Assembly (NCBI GenBank): GCA_002470695.1
Contig: DKNM01000121.1
Span: 1-13,129 of the forward strand
DNA: 13,129 nt
Reading direction: 5' to 3'
Source of the DNA: Candidatus Neomicrothrix sp. UBA7388
GTDB lineage: Bacteria > Actinomycetota > Acidimicrobiia > Acidimicrobiales > Poriferisodalaceae
A program made the position numbers and the translations under genes. The notes under the pieces are model-generated. The model made no database searches. It had not been told where the DNA came from and saw only the letters and a list, made by a program, of their open reading frames with translations. Shown piece after piece: positions 6,637 through 13,129 of this stretch; position 1 is the stretch's first letter; each line of letters begins with the position of its first letter.

Positions 6637-7086
6637 ATGACACCGAAACAACCCATTGACGTCGCAGTCAACATCGAGCTCCCGCCAGAACAAGTTTGGG
6701 ATTACGTGAAAGATATAGAGTCCCATACAGATTGGATGCGAGACGCTAGTGCAATCAGAATCACCTCAGATTCAGCCGCAGGCAAAGGCACAACCTTTGA
6801 ATGTGACACCAAGATTGGACCCTTCCGGCTAGTCGACAAAATGGAGATAACCGACTGGGTTGACAACGAGGTCATGGGCGTTCGTCACGAAGGAATCGTG
6901 AGCGGATGGGGTCAATTTTCCTTAGCTCGCACTCCCGAAGGTGGTACTAGCTTTCGTTGGGCAGAAAGCCTCAGATTTCCCTGGTACTTGGGTGCCAACG
7001 TGGGACAAATCTGTGCTCGACCCCTACTTCGGTGGATCTGGAACGGCAATCTGAAGCGTCTCAAAGCCCAGCTAGAAACTGTTTGA
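6637..7086 (+). CDS. SRPBCC (START-like, polyketide cyclase/dehydrase-type) protein
   Basis: The 149 residues fit a single SRPBCC domain, a helix-grip fold that binds hydrophobic ligands. The start IDVAVNIELPPEQVWDYVKDIESHTDWM is the characteristic first strand and helix. The beta sheet follows (GTTFECDTKIGPF, LVDKMEITDW), with a C-terminal long helix (about 125-148) containing RWIWNGNLKRLKAQLE. No catalytic residue can be assigned. SRPBCC genes are regular members of light-response clusters, where a lipid or pigment precursor is the suspected ligand. It lies 9 bases after the four-helix protein and ends the first transcription unit. An 88-base gap separates it from the superoxide dismutase gene. 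Confidence 0.82.
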   Translation: MTPKQPIDVAVNIELPPEQVWDYVKDIESHTDWMRDASAIRITSDSAAGKGTTFECDTKIGPFRLVDKMEITDWVDNEVMGVRHEGIVSGWGQFSLARTPEGGTSFRWAESLRFPWYLGANVGQICARPLLRWIWNGNLKRLKAQLETV

Positions 7087-7120
7087 CCGGCCTGAGAAAG
7101 CTAATTTTTTTTAACAATCC

Positions 7121-7134
7121 TATTTAGTGCTAAA
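7121..7134. promoter_or_regulatory. third TTAG-TG-CTAA palindrome, before the superoxide dismutase gene
   Basis: TATTTAGTGCTAAA contains TTTAGTGCTAAA (7123-7134), palindromic except for its central pair. It carries the same ten-base core (TTAGTGCTAA) as the first site at 5719-5728. It lies about 40 bases upstream of the GTG start at 7175. A degraded second half (TTTCGACTAA, 7143-7152) follows. Its presence in the only long gap inside the cluster suggests that the SOD-sigma unit has its own promoter under the same regulator. Confidence 0.5.
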
Positions 7135-7174
7135 ACATTTAATTTCGACTAAGATCGACGACGAAAGGAATAAC

Positions 7175-7768
7175 GTGACCATCGAACTAACCCCCCTACC
7201 ATTTGAAGCCTCGCAACTTGAGCCATTCATTAGCGAACGAACCGTTCTCCTACATCACGGAGGACATCAAGCGGCGTACGTTAAGAATCTAAATGCGATG
7301 CTCGAAGGTGACGAACGGAACCTCATCGAGGTAATCGGGGACTCCTCTGGAGCAATGTTTAACAACGCAGCCCAAGTATGGAATCACGAATTTCTCTGGA
7401 ATTCGCTCGCCCCCGCCGGACAGGGTCCCTCAAGCGAGGTCGACGAAGAACTGAGTAGAGCATTCGGCTCCACGGACAGCTTCCTGACTCAACTTATTCA
7501 AGCTGCCTCGGGTCACTTTGGTTCGGGTTGGGCGTGGCTTGTCTCGGATGGCTCTGGATTGCAAATAACGACAACCTCCAATGCAGAAATGCCAAGCCTG
7601 GCTACATCTCAACCCCTCCTCACTATCGATGTTTGGGAGCACGCCTACTACCTCGACTACCAAAATCGCAGGCCCGAATATCTGGAAACAGTCCTACGAA
7701 ATCTCATCAATTGGCAGCACCTTGAGGAGCAATTGATCCTCAGCACGACACTCACCCACAGGAGTTGA
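7175..7768 (+). CDS. sodB: iron superoxide dismutase
   Basis: This enzyme dismutates superoxide to oxygen and hydrogen peroxide in the cytoplasm. An upstream GTG at 7127 is in frame but lies inside the palindromic operator. GTG at 7175 has AAAGGA 5 bases before it and gives 197 residues, the normal length. Metal ligands are His27 (LLHHGGHQAAY), His71 (QVWNHEF), Asp152 and His156 (DVWEHAYYLDY). Gln67 in AAQVWNH, together with Ala in TTSNAEMP where Mn enzymes carry Gln, points to iron. Second-shell His31 and Tyr35 are kept, but the usual His-His pair is His-Gln. The stop is 1 base before the next start, so it is cotranscribed with the barrel protein and sigma factor. Confidence 0.85.
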   Translation: MTIELTPLPFEASQLEPFISERTVLLHHGGHQAAYVKNLNAMLEGDERNLIEVIGDSSGAMFNNAAQVWNHEFLWNSLAPAGQGPSSEVDEELSRAFGSTDSFLTQLIQAASGHFGSGWAWLVSDGSGLQITTTSNAEMPSLATSQPLLTIDVWEHAYYLDYQNRRPEYLETVLRNLINWQHLEEQLILSTTLTHRS

Positions 7769-7769
7769 A

Positions 7770-8351
7770 ATGGAACTAGACGAAGTTACTCAGGAGTTAT
7801 TCGGCCCTCTCGCCCATTTAGCCGGCGAGTGGGAGGGCTCAGACGGTATGGACTTTTCATTCCATCACGAGGAAGAAGCAACTGGCTTCACTCCCTACAT
7901 GGAAAAAGTTCAATTGAAACCCTTTGGGCCAGTCGACAACGGAGAGCAGCATCTCTATGGGCTCGACTATCGCATGGCAGCTTGGCGGATGACCGAGCTC
8001 GACCAAGACCCGTTCCATACCGAGGTTGGTTATTGGCTATACGACGCTGAAGCCAAGATTCTCAGTCGTTGTTTCATGGTTCCACGCGGGTCAGTTCTCA
8101 TTGCTTCCGGTCAGGTTGAACCTGATGCAACAGAGTTCCTTCTGACCGCTGAGCGGGGTTCAACAACTAATGGAATTCTCAGCAATTCGTATCTGGATGA
8201 GCGAGCTCGGTCGGATAGCTACGAAATCAAAATCTCTGTTTCTCCAGACAATTGGAGCTACGAGTCAACAACCGTGCTCGAAATGGCCAACCTCGGCCGA
8301 TCTCTCCAACACACAGACCGCAATTCTCTTTCTAGATTGAAAGGCTCATAA
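7770..8351 (+). CDS. FABP/nitrobindin-like beta-barrel protein, possible heme binder
   Basis: The 193 residues are mostly predicted beta strands: [15 protein letters not shown] near the start, [36 protein letters not shown] and a long C-terminal run ending [14 protein letters not shown]. The layout, especially the FHxExGYW segment followed by a PRG loop, resembles the lipocalin-like heme-binding barrels (THAP4/nitrobindin group). The classical nitrobindin GxWxGxG start is only partly kept, so heme binding is an inference. GGAG at 7761-7764 precedes the ATG. The gene lies between the iron superoxide dismutase and the sigma factor, sharing TAATG with the latter, which suggests a stress or redox role. 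Confidence 0.65.
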   Translation: MELDEVTQELFGPLAHLAGEWEGSDGMDFSFHHEEEATGFTPYMEKVQLKPFGPVDNGEQHLYGLDYRMAAWRMTELDQDPFHTEVGYWLYDAEAKILSRCFMVPRGSVLIASGQVEPDATEFLLTAERGSTTNGILSNSYLDERARSDSYEIKISVSPDNWSYESTTVLEMANLGRSLQHTDRNSLSRLKGS

Positions 8352-9205
8352 TGACTACCAGCACCTCCCAAACCCTGAACCTCTATTTGAACGACATCGG
8401 CAACCATGAGTTACTAACCAAAGCCGATGAGGTAAAGCTCTCAGATCAAATTCGTAAGGGCAAAGAAGCGCAAGAGAAGATGGAAGCTGGTGAATATCGC
8501 GATCTTCAACAGCTCCAGCGACTCGAACGACTCGCAAAAAGAGGGTCCCGCGCCAAAGAAAGATTCATCCTCTCAAATTTGAGACTTGTCGTGAGCGTTG
8601 CCAAAAAATATCCAGTACCGGGTTCGCTCGGGCTTGAAGATCTAATCCAAGAAGGAAATATTGGCCTCGAACACGCCGTCGAAAAGTTCGACGGGAGGAA
8701 GGGCTTCAAATTTTCGACATACGGTACCTTCTGGATTCGCCAAGCGATTAACAGGCTTATCGACCAGCACAGCAACCTAATCAGGATTCCTGCAGATACC
8801 CACAGCGCTTTGAGAAGGCAGTTGCGGGAAGCAGACGTTACATCTCCTGAAATGTCTCGTGAGATGAAACGCATCCACGCGTTAACCAAGGTTGCTTCGC
8901 TCGACGGCCCCATGCTCGAGGGCGAAGATAAAGACATGTATACAGTGCTTGCTTCTGGTGAGACGACTCCTGAAGATCTAGTCACGGAGTGGCATAACCA
9001 CGAACTAGTAGAACGGGCACTTGGAAAGATGACACCACGGGTAAGAGAGATGGTCCGTCACCGCTTTGGGCTTGACGATGGCATCGAAAAAACATTCCGG
9101 GAAATCGGTGACATTGTCGGCGTTTCTGCAGAGAGTGCGCGACGCGCTGTATCAAAGGCCCTTTCAGGACTAGCAAGCGACAAAACGCTGGACCCAGCTC
9201 AGTGA
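8351..9205 (+). CDS. group-2-like RNA polymerase sigma-70 factor with shortened region 3
   Basis: This 284-residue factor should direct RNA polymerase to stress promoters. Region 1.2 covers about 8-38 ([18 protein letters not shown]). Region 2 follows at about 72-150, with [28 protein letters not shown] and the -10-recognising [13 protein letters not shown] (121-133). Region 4 is at about 222-276, with a helix-turn-helix containing [24 protein letters not shown]. It lacks region 1.1. Region 3, between IRIPAD and SLDGPM, is about 15 residues shorter than in RpoD, and the extended-10-contacting His and Glu of E. coli RpoD are not evident. Its start overlaps the upstream stop (TAATG). No anti-sigma gene is adjacent. 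The photolyase gene follows after 53 bases. Confidence 0.88.
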   Translation: MTTSTSQTLNLYLNDIGNHELLTKADEVKLSDQIRKGKEAQEKMEAGEYRDLQQLQRLERLAKRGSRAKERFILSNLRLVVSVAKKYPVPGSLGLEDLIQEGNIGLEHAVEKFDGRKGFKFSTYGTFWIRQAINRLIDQHSNLIRIPADTHSALRRQLREADVTSPEMSREMKRIHALTKVASLDGPMLEGEDKDMYTVLASGETTPEDLVTEWHNHELVERALGKMTPRVREMVRHRFGLDDGIEKTFREIGDIVGVSAESARRAVSKALSGLASDKTLDPAQ

Positions 9206-9216
9206 ACACCTTCCTA

Positions 9217-9251
9217 ACCCGCGAGCTTAGATCTCCAATTCGATGGCGGGT
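9217..9251 (+). repeat. inverted repeat in the sigma-photolyase gap
   Basis: ACCCGC (9217-9222) and GCGGGT (9246-9251) are perfect inverted copies around a 23-base loop. In RNA the 3' arm would cover the only purine-rich stretch (GGCGGG) before the photolyase ATG at 9259. That could dampen its translation. No U-run follows, so it is not a terminator. The long loop makes chance a real alternative. Confidence 0.3.
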
Positions 9252-9258
9252 CTAGTTA

Positions 9259-10590
9259 ATGACATCGTTAATGTTGTTCACACGGGATCTCCGCGTTGAT
9301 GACAATCCTGCCTTGTATGCAGCCGCCGAGACCGGTCACTTTCACTGTCTCTTCGTGAAAGATGACCGGGTCCGGTCTTCACCGATCGCATCCGAGCGGA
9401 GAAACAACTTCTTAGAACAATGCCTCAAAGACCTTTCTCATTCACTGACTCAAAGGGGCTCCGAACTTGAGATCCTGACCGGAGACTGGTTGGACGAAGT
9501 GACATCACGAGCGGCCGAGCTAGACGCTCAAAGTATCCACATGGCAAAGGATTACAGCACTTACGCGAAACAGCGGTCAGCCAAACTTGGGGCGTGGTGC
9601 AAGCAACATGACGTCTTGTTTGTAGAGCATCCTGGTCTAACCGCTGTACCTCCGGGCGATGTCGCTCCCGCAGGGGGTGGTGAGTACAAAGTATTTACTC
9701 CTTACTGGCGAGCATGGCTTAATGCCCCAAAGAGACAGGTGATGATCCCGCCTCCCCCTTTAGCTGATGCAGGTGTTGCGCCGAGTATTCCGACTGCTCC
9801 CGAAGGCCTTGAAATTGGGTCAACTTTGGGGGGGGAAACGCACGCTTGGGACCGCTTACACCAATGGCTTCAAAATGGTGTTTCCCGATACCAAGAAATG
9901 CGTGATCTCCCTGCTGTCGATGGCACCTCACTCTTATCTCCCTATTTGCACTTAGGTTGCATTTCGCCATTGCGTCTCGTGCAACTGTCGGAGGACCTAC
10001 CAGGAGCTGAACCCTTCATTCGGCAAGTGGTGTGGCGTGATTTCTATACTCAGATCCTTGATCGCAGACCTGACGTGTCCCGCAATGATTATCGCCCCCG
10101 AGGAGATCTAGAGAACTACGACCGACCTCTGTTCGATGCGTGGACATCAGGGACCACCGGTTTTCCTCTCGTCGACGCAGGAATGCGACAACTCAAAGCT
10201 GAAGGACTTATGCATAACCGAGTGCGGATGGTGACAGCTTCATTCCTTGTTAAAGATCTACATCAACATTGGCGTCTCGGAGCTGACTATTTCATGACTC
10301 AGCTCATAGATGGAGACGTTGCCAGCAATTACCTAAATTGGCAGTGGGTTGCCGGCACTGGGACCGATAGCAACCCCCATCGAATCTTGAATCCAACCAC
10401 CCAAGCTACTCGCTTCGACAAAGACGGAATTTACATCAAACGTTGGATCCCCGAGTTGTCCTCTCTCGATACAAAAGACATCACCAATCCGTCGGCAAAT
10501 ATCCGCAGCCAAGTGGGATACCCCAGCCCCATTGTCGACCATCACGAAAGCGTCGAGATTTTTAAAGCACGACGGTTAGCTACGGCTTAG
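9259..10590 (+). CDS. phrB: deoxyribodipyrimidine photolyase (class I CPD photolyase)
   Basis: This flavoenzyme uses blue light to split cyclobutane pyrimidine dimers in DNA. The 443 residues are near the usual length. The N-terminal alpha/beta antenna domain opens with MLFTRDLRVDDNPALY. The FAD domain shows LSPYLHLGCISPLRLVQ (from about 226), VVWRDFYTQIL, TGFPLVDAGMRQL, HNRVRMVTASFLVKDL and YFMTQLIDGDVASNYLNWQW. The closing TGTDSNPHRILNP and RWIPEL are diagnostic. Trp338, Trp361 and Trp363 lie in the stretch that supplies the electron-transfer tryptophans. The ATG at 9259 leaves the expected short lead before the RDLR motif. It follows the sigma-factor gene by 53 bases and may be in its regulon. 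The antenna chromophore cannot be told. Confidence 0.93.
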   Translation: MTSLMLFTRDLRVDDNPALYAAAETGHFHCLFVKDDRVRSSPIASERRNNFLEQCLKDLSHSLTQRGSELEILTGDWLDEVTSRAAELDAQSIHMAKDYSTYAKQRSAKLGAWCKQHDVLFVEHPGLTAVPPGDVAPAGGGEYKVFTPYWRAWLNAPKRQVMIPPPPLADAGVAPSIPTAPEGLEIGSTLGGETHAWDRLHQWLQNGVSRYQEMRDLPAVDGTSLLSPYLHLGCISPLRLVQLSEDLPGAEPFIRQVVWRDFYTQILDRRPDVSRNDYRPRGDLENYDRPLFDAWTSGTTGFPLVDAGMRQLKAEGLMHNRVRMVTASFLVKDLHQHWRLGADYFMTQLIDGDVASNYLNWQWVAGTGTDSNPHRILNPTTQATRFDKDGIYIKRWIPELSSLDTKDITNPSANIRSQVGYPSPIVDHHESVEIFKARRLATA

Positions 10591-10624
10591 AAAACGCCGA
10601 CGACACCTGCTTATTATTGCAATC

Positions 10625-11689
10625 ATGCCAAGCTCGCGCCGGACGGATCTAGGAGCCTTCACTCATTCTGCTTGTGAGTCGACAAGACAAGCCAAATATC
10701 GACGAAGATTGAAGAGCGTTCCCGCACTTTTAGTGGTGTTCTCATTGACATGGGGCGTGCTGCCACTGCTCATCACCGTAGCAATATCTTTTGATTTGAT
10801 AAGGCGGCGCGGGCTTCCACACACGCGACTTACACTCTTCGGCGCGTGGTGGCTTGCCATGGAGCTACTCGGCGTAATTACGGCATTTTTTTTGTGGATA
10901 GCTTTCGCCCCAGGCGGACGATTACTGAATAAGCGATCGCAACGCAGCCATTCTCAATTACAAAGTCTCTGGGCTCGCAGCCTTGCGTTCGGAGCCAGAT
11001 ACACAATCGGTTTGCGATGGTCTGTCATAGGTTCGGAATGCCTTGTTCCCGACGGGCCTCTGGTCGTTTTAGCCCGACATGGAAGTCAGGGCGACGCCTT
11101 ACTGACTGCTGCCCTTCTTTCTAGAGAGGGTCGAAGACTTCGTTTCGTCCTGAAGAAACAACTACTCGCCGACCCTTGTCTCGATATCGTTGGCCACAGA
11201 ATTCCAAATTATTTCGTGAACAGAGACTCTTTCGATAATCGTGACGAACTAACCAACATCGGCAAGCTCGCTAAAGATATTGGCGACGATGAGGCGCTCG
11301 TTATTTTTCCGGAGGGCACAAGATTTTCTCCGACAAAGCTAGTGAATGCTATATCCGCTCTTGACGCCACTGCGCCATTGCGAGCTAAATCGGCAAGAAA
11401 GCTAAATCGCGTACTTCCAATTCGCACCGCTGGCACACTTTCTGCCCTTTCAGTGACCGCAGCCGACATAGTTTTTTGTAATCACGTCGGGATCCAAGAC
11501 ATTTCTTCGTTTTCGCAGCTCCGCGACTCAGTGCCACTGAAGACAACGTTGCGGTTTAAACTATGGCGCTGTTCCCGTCCCGAAGTGCCGCCAATCAGCA
11601 AAGAAGAGGACTTCGTCGATTGGTTAGATCAACAATGGGTAAAAGTCGACGAGTGGGTCTCGGAAAACGACAATTCAGAGCTTTCGTAA
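10625..11689 (+). CDS. PlsC-type 1-acyl-glycerol-phosphate acyltransferase family membrane protein
   Basis: This 354-residue protein should transfer an acyl chain to a lysophospholipid or related acceptor at the membrane. After a basic N-terminus come two hydrophobic helices (about 33-58 and 71-97). The acyltransferase domain carries the catalytic HX4D at His152-Asp157 (RHGSQGDALL). It also has the glycerophosphate-binding FPEGTR at 228-233. It is longer than typical PlsC because of the N-terminal anchor. The start has no Shine-Dalgarno sequence; it lies 34 bases after the photolyase stop, so read-through transcription is likely. Its last 15 bases overlap the tail of the convergent DUF1295 gene. 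Membrane lipid remodelling under light stress is a plausible inferred role. Confidence 0.8.
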   Translation: MPSSRRTDLGAFTHSACESTRQAKYRRRLKSVPALLVVFSLTWGVLPLLITVAISFDLIRRRGLPHTRLTLFGAWWLAMELLGVITAFFLWIAFAPGGRLLNKRSQRSHSQLQSLWARSLAFGARYTIGLRWSVIGSECLVPDGPLVVLARHGSQGDALLTAALLSREGRRLRFVLKKQLLADPCLDIVGHRIPNYFVNRDSFDNRDELTNIGKLAKDIGDDEALVIFPEGTRFSPTKLVNAISALDATAPLRAKSARKLNRVLPIRTAGTLSALSVTAADIVFCNHVGIQDISSFSQLRDSVPLKTTLRFKLWRCSRPEVPPISKEEDFVDWLDQQWVKVDEWVSENDNSELS

Positions 11690-12541
11690 GCGCGGAACTA
11701 ATAACGGAGTTGCGCTCCGATACTTAATATATTCAGGATCTGTACCCCATCTCCGCTCTGCTTTAGCTTCAAGCATTGGGGCTCCCGAAATTTTCATCAA
11801 GAGAAGCCATACAAAAACGGGAGACGAAAGAGTGACGTACTGCCAGTTGGACAGTGAAGGCAAAGCAGCGATCGTTAGTCCCGTCCACAAAACAATTTCA
11901 CCAAAATAATTGGGGTGGCGAGACCGACTCCACAGGCCGGTACGGATAAAAGTCTCGTTGCCTGATTCACGAAACTTTTTCTTCTGAGAATCGGAAAGTG
12001 CTTCGATTATGAAACCGGTTGACCATAGGAGAAGACCACAGATTTCGACGAACCCGAGCGGCTGGGCTTTGCCATCACCGAGAACAGCGAGCGTTGCACC
12101 TAATGTGACAACTACCCAAGTCGCCTGCAAGGTCCATGTCATTAAAAACCACAGGAAGTTTTGCTTTATCGCGTTAAAGCGGCGGTCAGAACCGACGTCT
12201 ACTACTCGGCGCACCAGAAACGAACCGAGTCTCGCCGCCCATATCGTGACTGCGATTGCAAGCATTACGTCTAAGAGGCCGAGGTTCGCTCTGGCGTAGT
12301 AGGCACACAGGGCAATCGAGATCGCAAAGGTTGCCGAGCCGAATAGGTCGAAAAACTTCTCAGTTTTGCGCACCCACGCGACAAGAAAACCTAGCCATTG
12401 CAGCAAGACGGCTACGAGTGCTGCTGTCATGATGGGCGGGAAGGCATACTCTGTCCATACTCCGTCGGCACCGCCAAGCCCAACGATGGCGATTAATGCC
12501 AATCCGACCAAAATGCCCAGACTTAAAATTTTTGTGCTCAC
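11675..12541 (-). CDS. DUF1295 integral membrane protein (steroid 5-alpha-reductase-like)
   Basis: The 288 residues form about seven hydrophobic helices. The family signature TGLWSRSRHPNYFGE (201-215) and the following W lie in the C-terminal region, as in steroid 5-alpha-reductase and isoprenylcysteine methyltransferase-like enzymes, where this part binds NADPH or SAM. The EYIKYRSATPLLVP near the end is also typical. DUF1295 genes recur in light-induced clusters, possibly in fatty-acid or lipid modification, but the reaction here is unknown. The GTG start (12541) overlaps the stop of the upstream DUF2867 gene in GTGA, so the two are translationally coupled. It is convergent with the acyltransferase gene, with a 15-base tail overlap. 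Confidence 0.87.
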   Translation of the reverse strand: MSTKILSLGILVGLALIAIVGLGGADGVWTEYAFPPIMTAALVAVLLQWLGFLVAWVRKTEKFFDLFGSATFAISIALCAYYARANLGLLDVMLAIAVTIWAARLGSFLVRRVVDVGSDRRFNAIKQNFLWFLMTWTLQATWVVVTLGATLAVLGDGKAQPLGFVEICGLLLWSTGFIIEALSDSQKKKFRESGNETFIRTGLWSRSRHPNYFGEIVLWTGLTIAALPSLSNWQYVTLSSPVFVWLLLMKISGAPMLEAKAERRWGTDPEYIKYRSATPLLVPRLRKL

Positions 12542-13129
12542 GGTCTCGCCTGCTCCTTTGGATTTTCAGAACGGTTGGATAGGTCAACAATCGCTGCGAG
12601 CATTCGTTTAAAAATAATGGCGTGAGCTGGTACAAGAGCCAACCAATAGCAACGGCCCCATAAGCCCCGGGGCACAAATACGGCCTTTTGCTCGGTGATG
12701 CAGCCGGCATCGGTCGATTTGACGCGCCATTCTAACCAAGCGTGTCCTGGCACTTTCATTTCTGCGCGTAACCGAAGAAGATCGGGACGAACTTCGACAA
12801 CTTCAAAAAAATCTACTGGATCGCCAACTCTCAACTCTGTTGGGTGACGTCGTCCCCTTCGAAGACCGACACCGCCAAGAAGTTTGTCAACAAAACCTCT
12901 GAACGCCCAGAGCCAATTGAAGGTAAGCCAGCCAGTGTTGCCGCCCAGAGAGCGCACCACCTTCATCACCGCGTCAGGTTCACAATCAGAAATTTGCTCA
13001 CGGTGATCTACGAAAATCCGGCCACCTGCCCAGGACGGGTCGCTGGGATCAGGCGCGGCAGCACCAAAATCGCCGCGACGATCATTACTCCAGCGAGTCG
13101 AAAGTTCTTGCCCTCTTACCGAAGACATT
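12538..13129 (-). CDS. DUF2867 protein, probably the C-terminal part of a YbjT-like SDR-DUF2867 fusion (partial)
   Basis: About 196 residues are visible and the frame is open to the window edge. The DUF2867 part begins after DPSDPSWAGG and shows LGGNTGWLTFNWLWAFRGFV, LLGGVGLRRGRRHP, MKVPGHAWLEWRV and VPRGLWGRCYWLALVP. In relatives I recall, this domain follows an N-terminal NAD(P)-binding Rossmann (YbjT-like) domain in a protein of nearly 500 residues. The Met at the very edge (13128) is therefore probably internal, although a stand-alone DUF2867 protein cannot be excluded. Its stop overlaps the DUF1295 start. An oxidoreductase or cofactor-binding function is inferred. Such fusions occur in photolyase-linked clusters. 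Confidence 0.75.
   Translation of the reverse strand, partial: MSSVRGQELSTRWSNDRRGDFGAAAPDPSDPSWAGGRIFVDHREQISDCEPDAVMKVVRSLGGNTGWLTFNWLWAFRGFVDKLLGGVGLRRGRRHPTELRVGDPVDFFEVVEVRPDLLRLRAEMKVPGHAWLEWRVKSTDAGCITEQKAVFVPRGLWGRCYWLALVPAHAIIFKRMLAAIVDLSNRSENPKEQARP

Noticed and set aside
7101..7113. T-run after the SRPBCC gene as a terminator
   Set aside because: No GC-rich stem precedes the T-run, so a rho-independent terminator is not supported.
7127..7174. Upstream GTG start for the superoxide dismutase
   Set aside because: It lies inside the palindromic operator and has no ribosome site; GTG 7175 has AAAGGA and gives the normal family N-terminus.
8506..8985. 159-codon open frame antisense to the sigma factor
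   Set aside because: It lies entirely within a clear sigma-70 gene; its serine-rich product is typical of a shadow frame.
12360..12710. 116-codon minus-strand frame spanning the DUF2867/DUF1295 junction
   Set aside because: It overlaps both well-supported genes in another frame, and its composition and lack of a domain mark it as a shadow.

Overview
The window reads as a chromosomal segment of a free-living, probably marine, aerobic bacterium. I favour an actinobacterium of the Acidimicrobiia type, for three reasons: ATG and GTG starts are mixed, base composition is moderate, and the window pairs a sarcosine-type methyltransferase, an NAD(P)-binding/DUF2867 protein and an RpoD-like alternative sigma factor. 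This assignment is a tentative inference. No rRNA, tRNA, mobile element or CRISPR array was found.

Left part (1-5331), small-molecule catabolism. The 3' end of a gene is followed by a sarcosine/dimethylglycine-type methyltransferase (97-903, +). Convergent to it is a two-domain Rid-like protein resembling 2-aminomuconate-type deaminases (906-1661, -). Next come a small dimeric alpha/beta-barrel protein (1788-2099, +) and a dienelactone hydrolase family enzyme (2200-2889, +). A compact minus-strand operon then runs from 5331 down to 2896: an HpcH/HpaI-type aldolase, an EctD/PhyH-like Fe(II)/2-oxoglutarate oxygenase, and a TauD/TfdA-like Fe(II)/2-oxoglutarate oxygenase. The operon is tightly packed (14-base overlap, then a 2-base gap) and ends in a small hairpin with a T-run. 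Hydroxylation followed by retro-aldol cleavage is the natural reading, but the substrate is unknown.

Middle (5332-5757). This 426-base gap has no convincing gene. It holds an 8-base inverted repeat on the side facing the aldolase operon. On the other side are a candidate promoter and two TTAG-TR-CTAA palindromes in front of the next operon.

Right part (5758-13129), a light/photo-oxidative-stress module. Three small membrane proteins and an SRPBCC protein (5758-7086) are followed by a second transcription unit starting with an iron superoxide dismutase. The same palindrome (7124-7133) sits before the dismutase. A lipocalin/FABP-like beta-barrel protein and a group-2-like sigma-70 factor follow, with coupled starts. 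A CPD photolyase and a PlsC-type acyltransferase come next on the same strand. Convergent to them is a coupled pair: a DUF2867 protein (cut by the window edge) and a DUF1295 membrane enzyme.

Comparable gene sets (photolyase, alternative sigma factor, DUF1295, SRPBCC, YbjT-like/DUF2867 protein) are known from light-induced LitR/CarH or singlet-oxygen regulons of other bacteria. In this window no MerR/B12 photoreceptor and no anti-sigma factor is visible. The shared palindrome and the unusual sigma factor are the most notable regulatory features.
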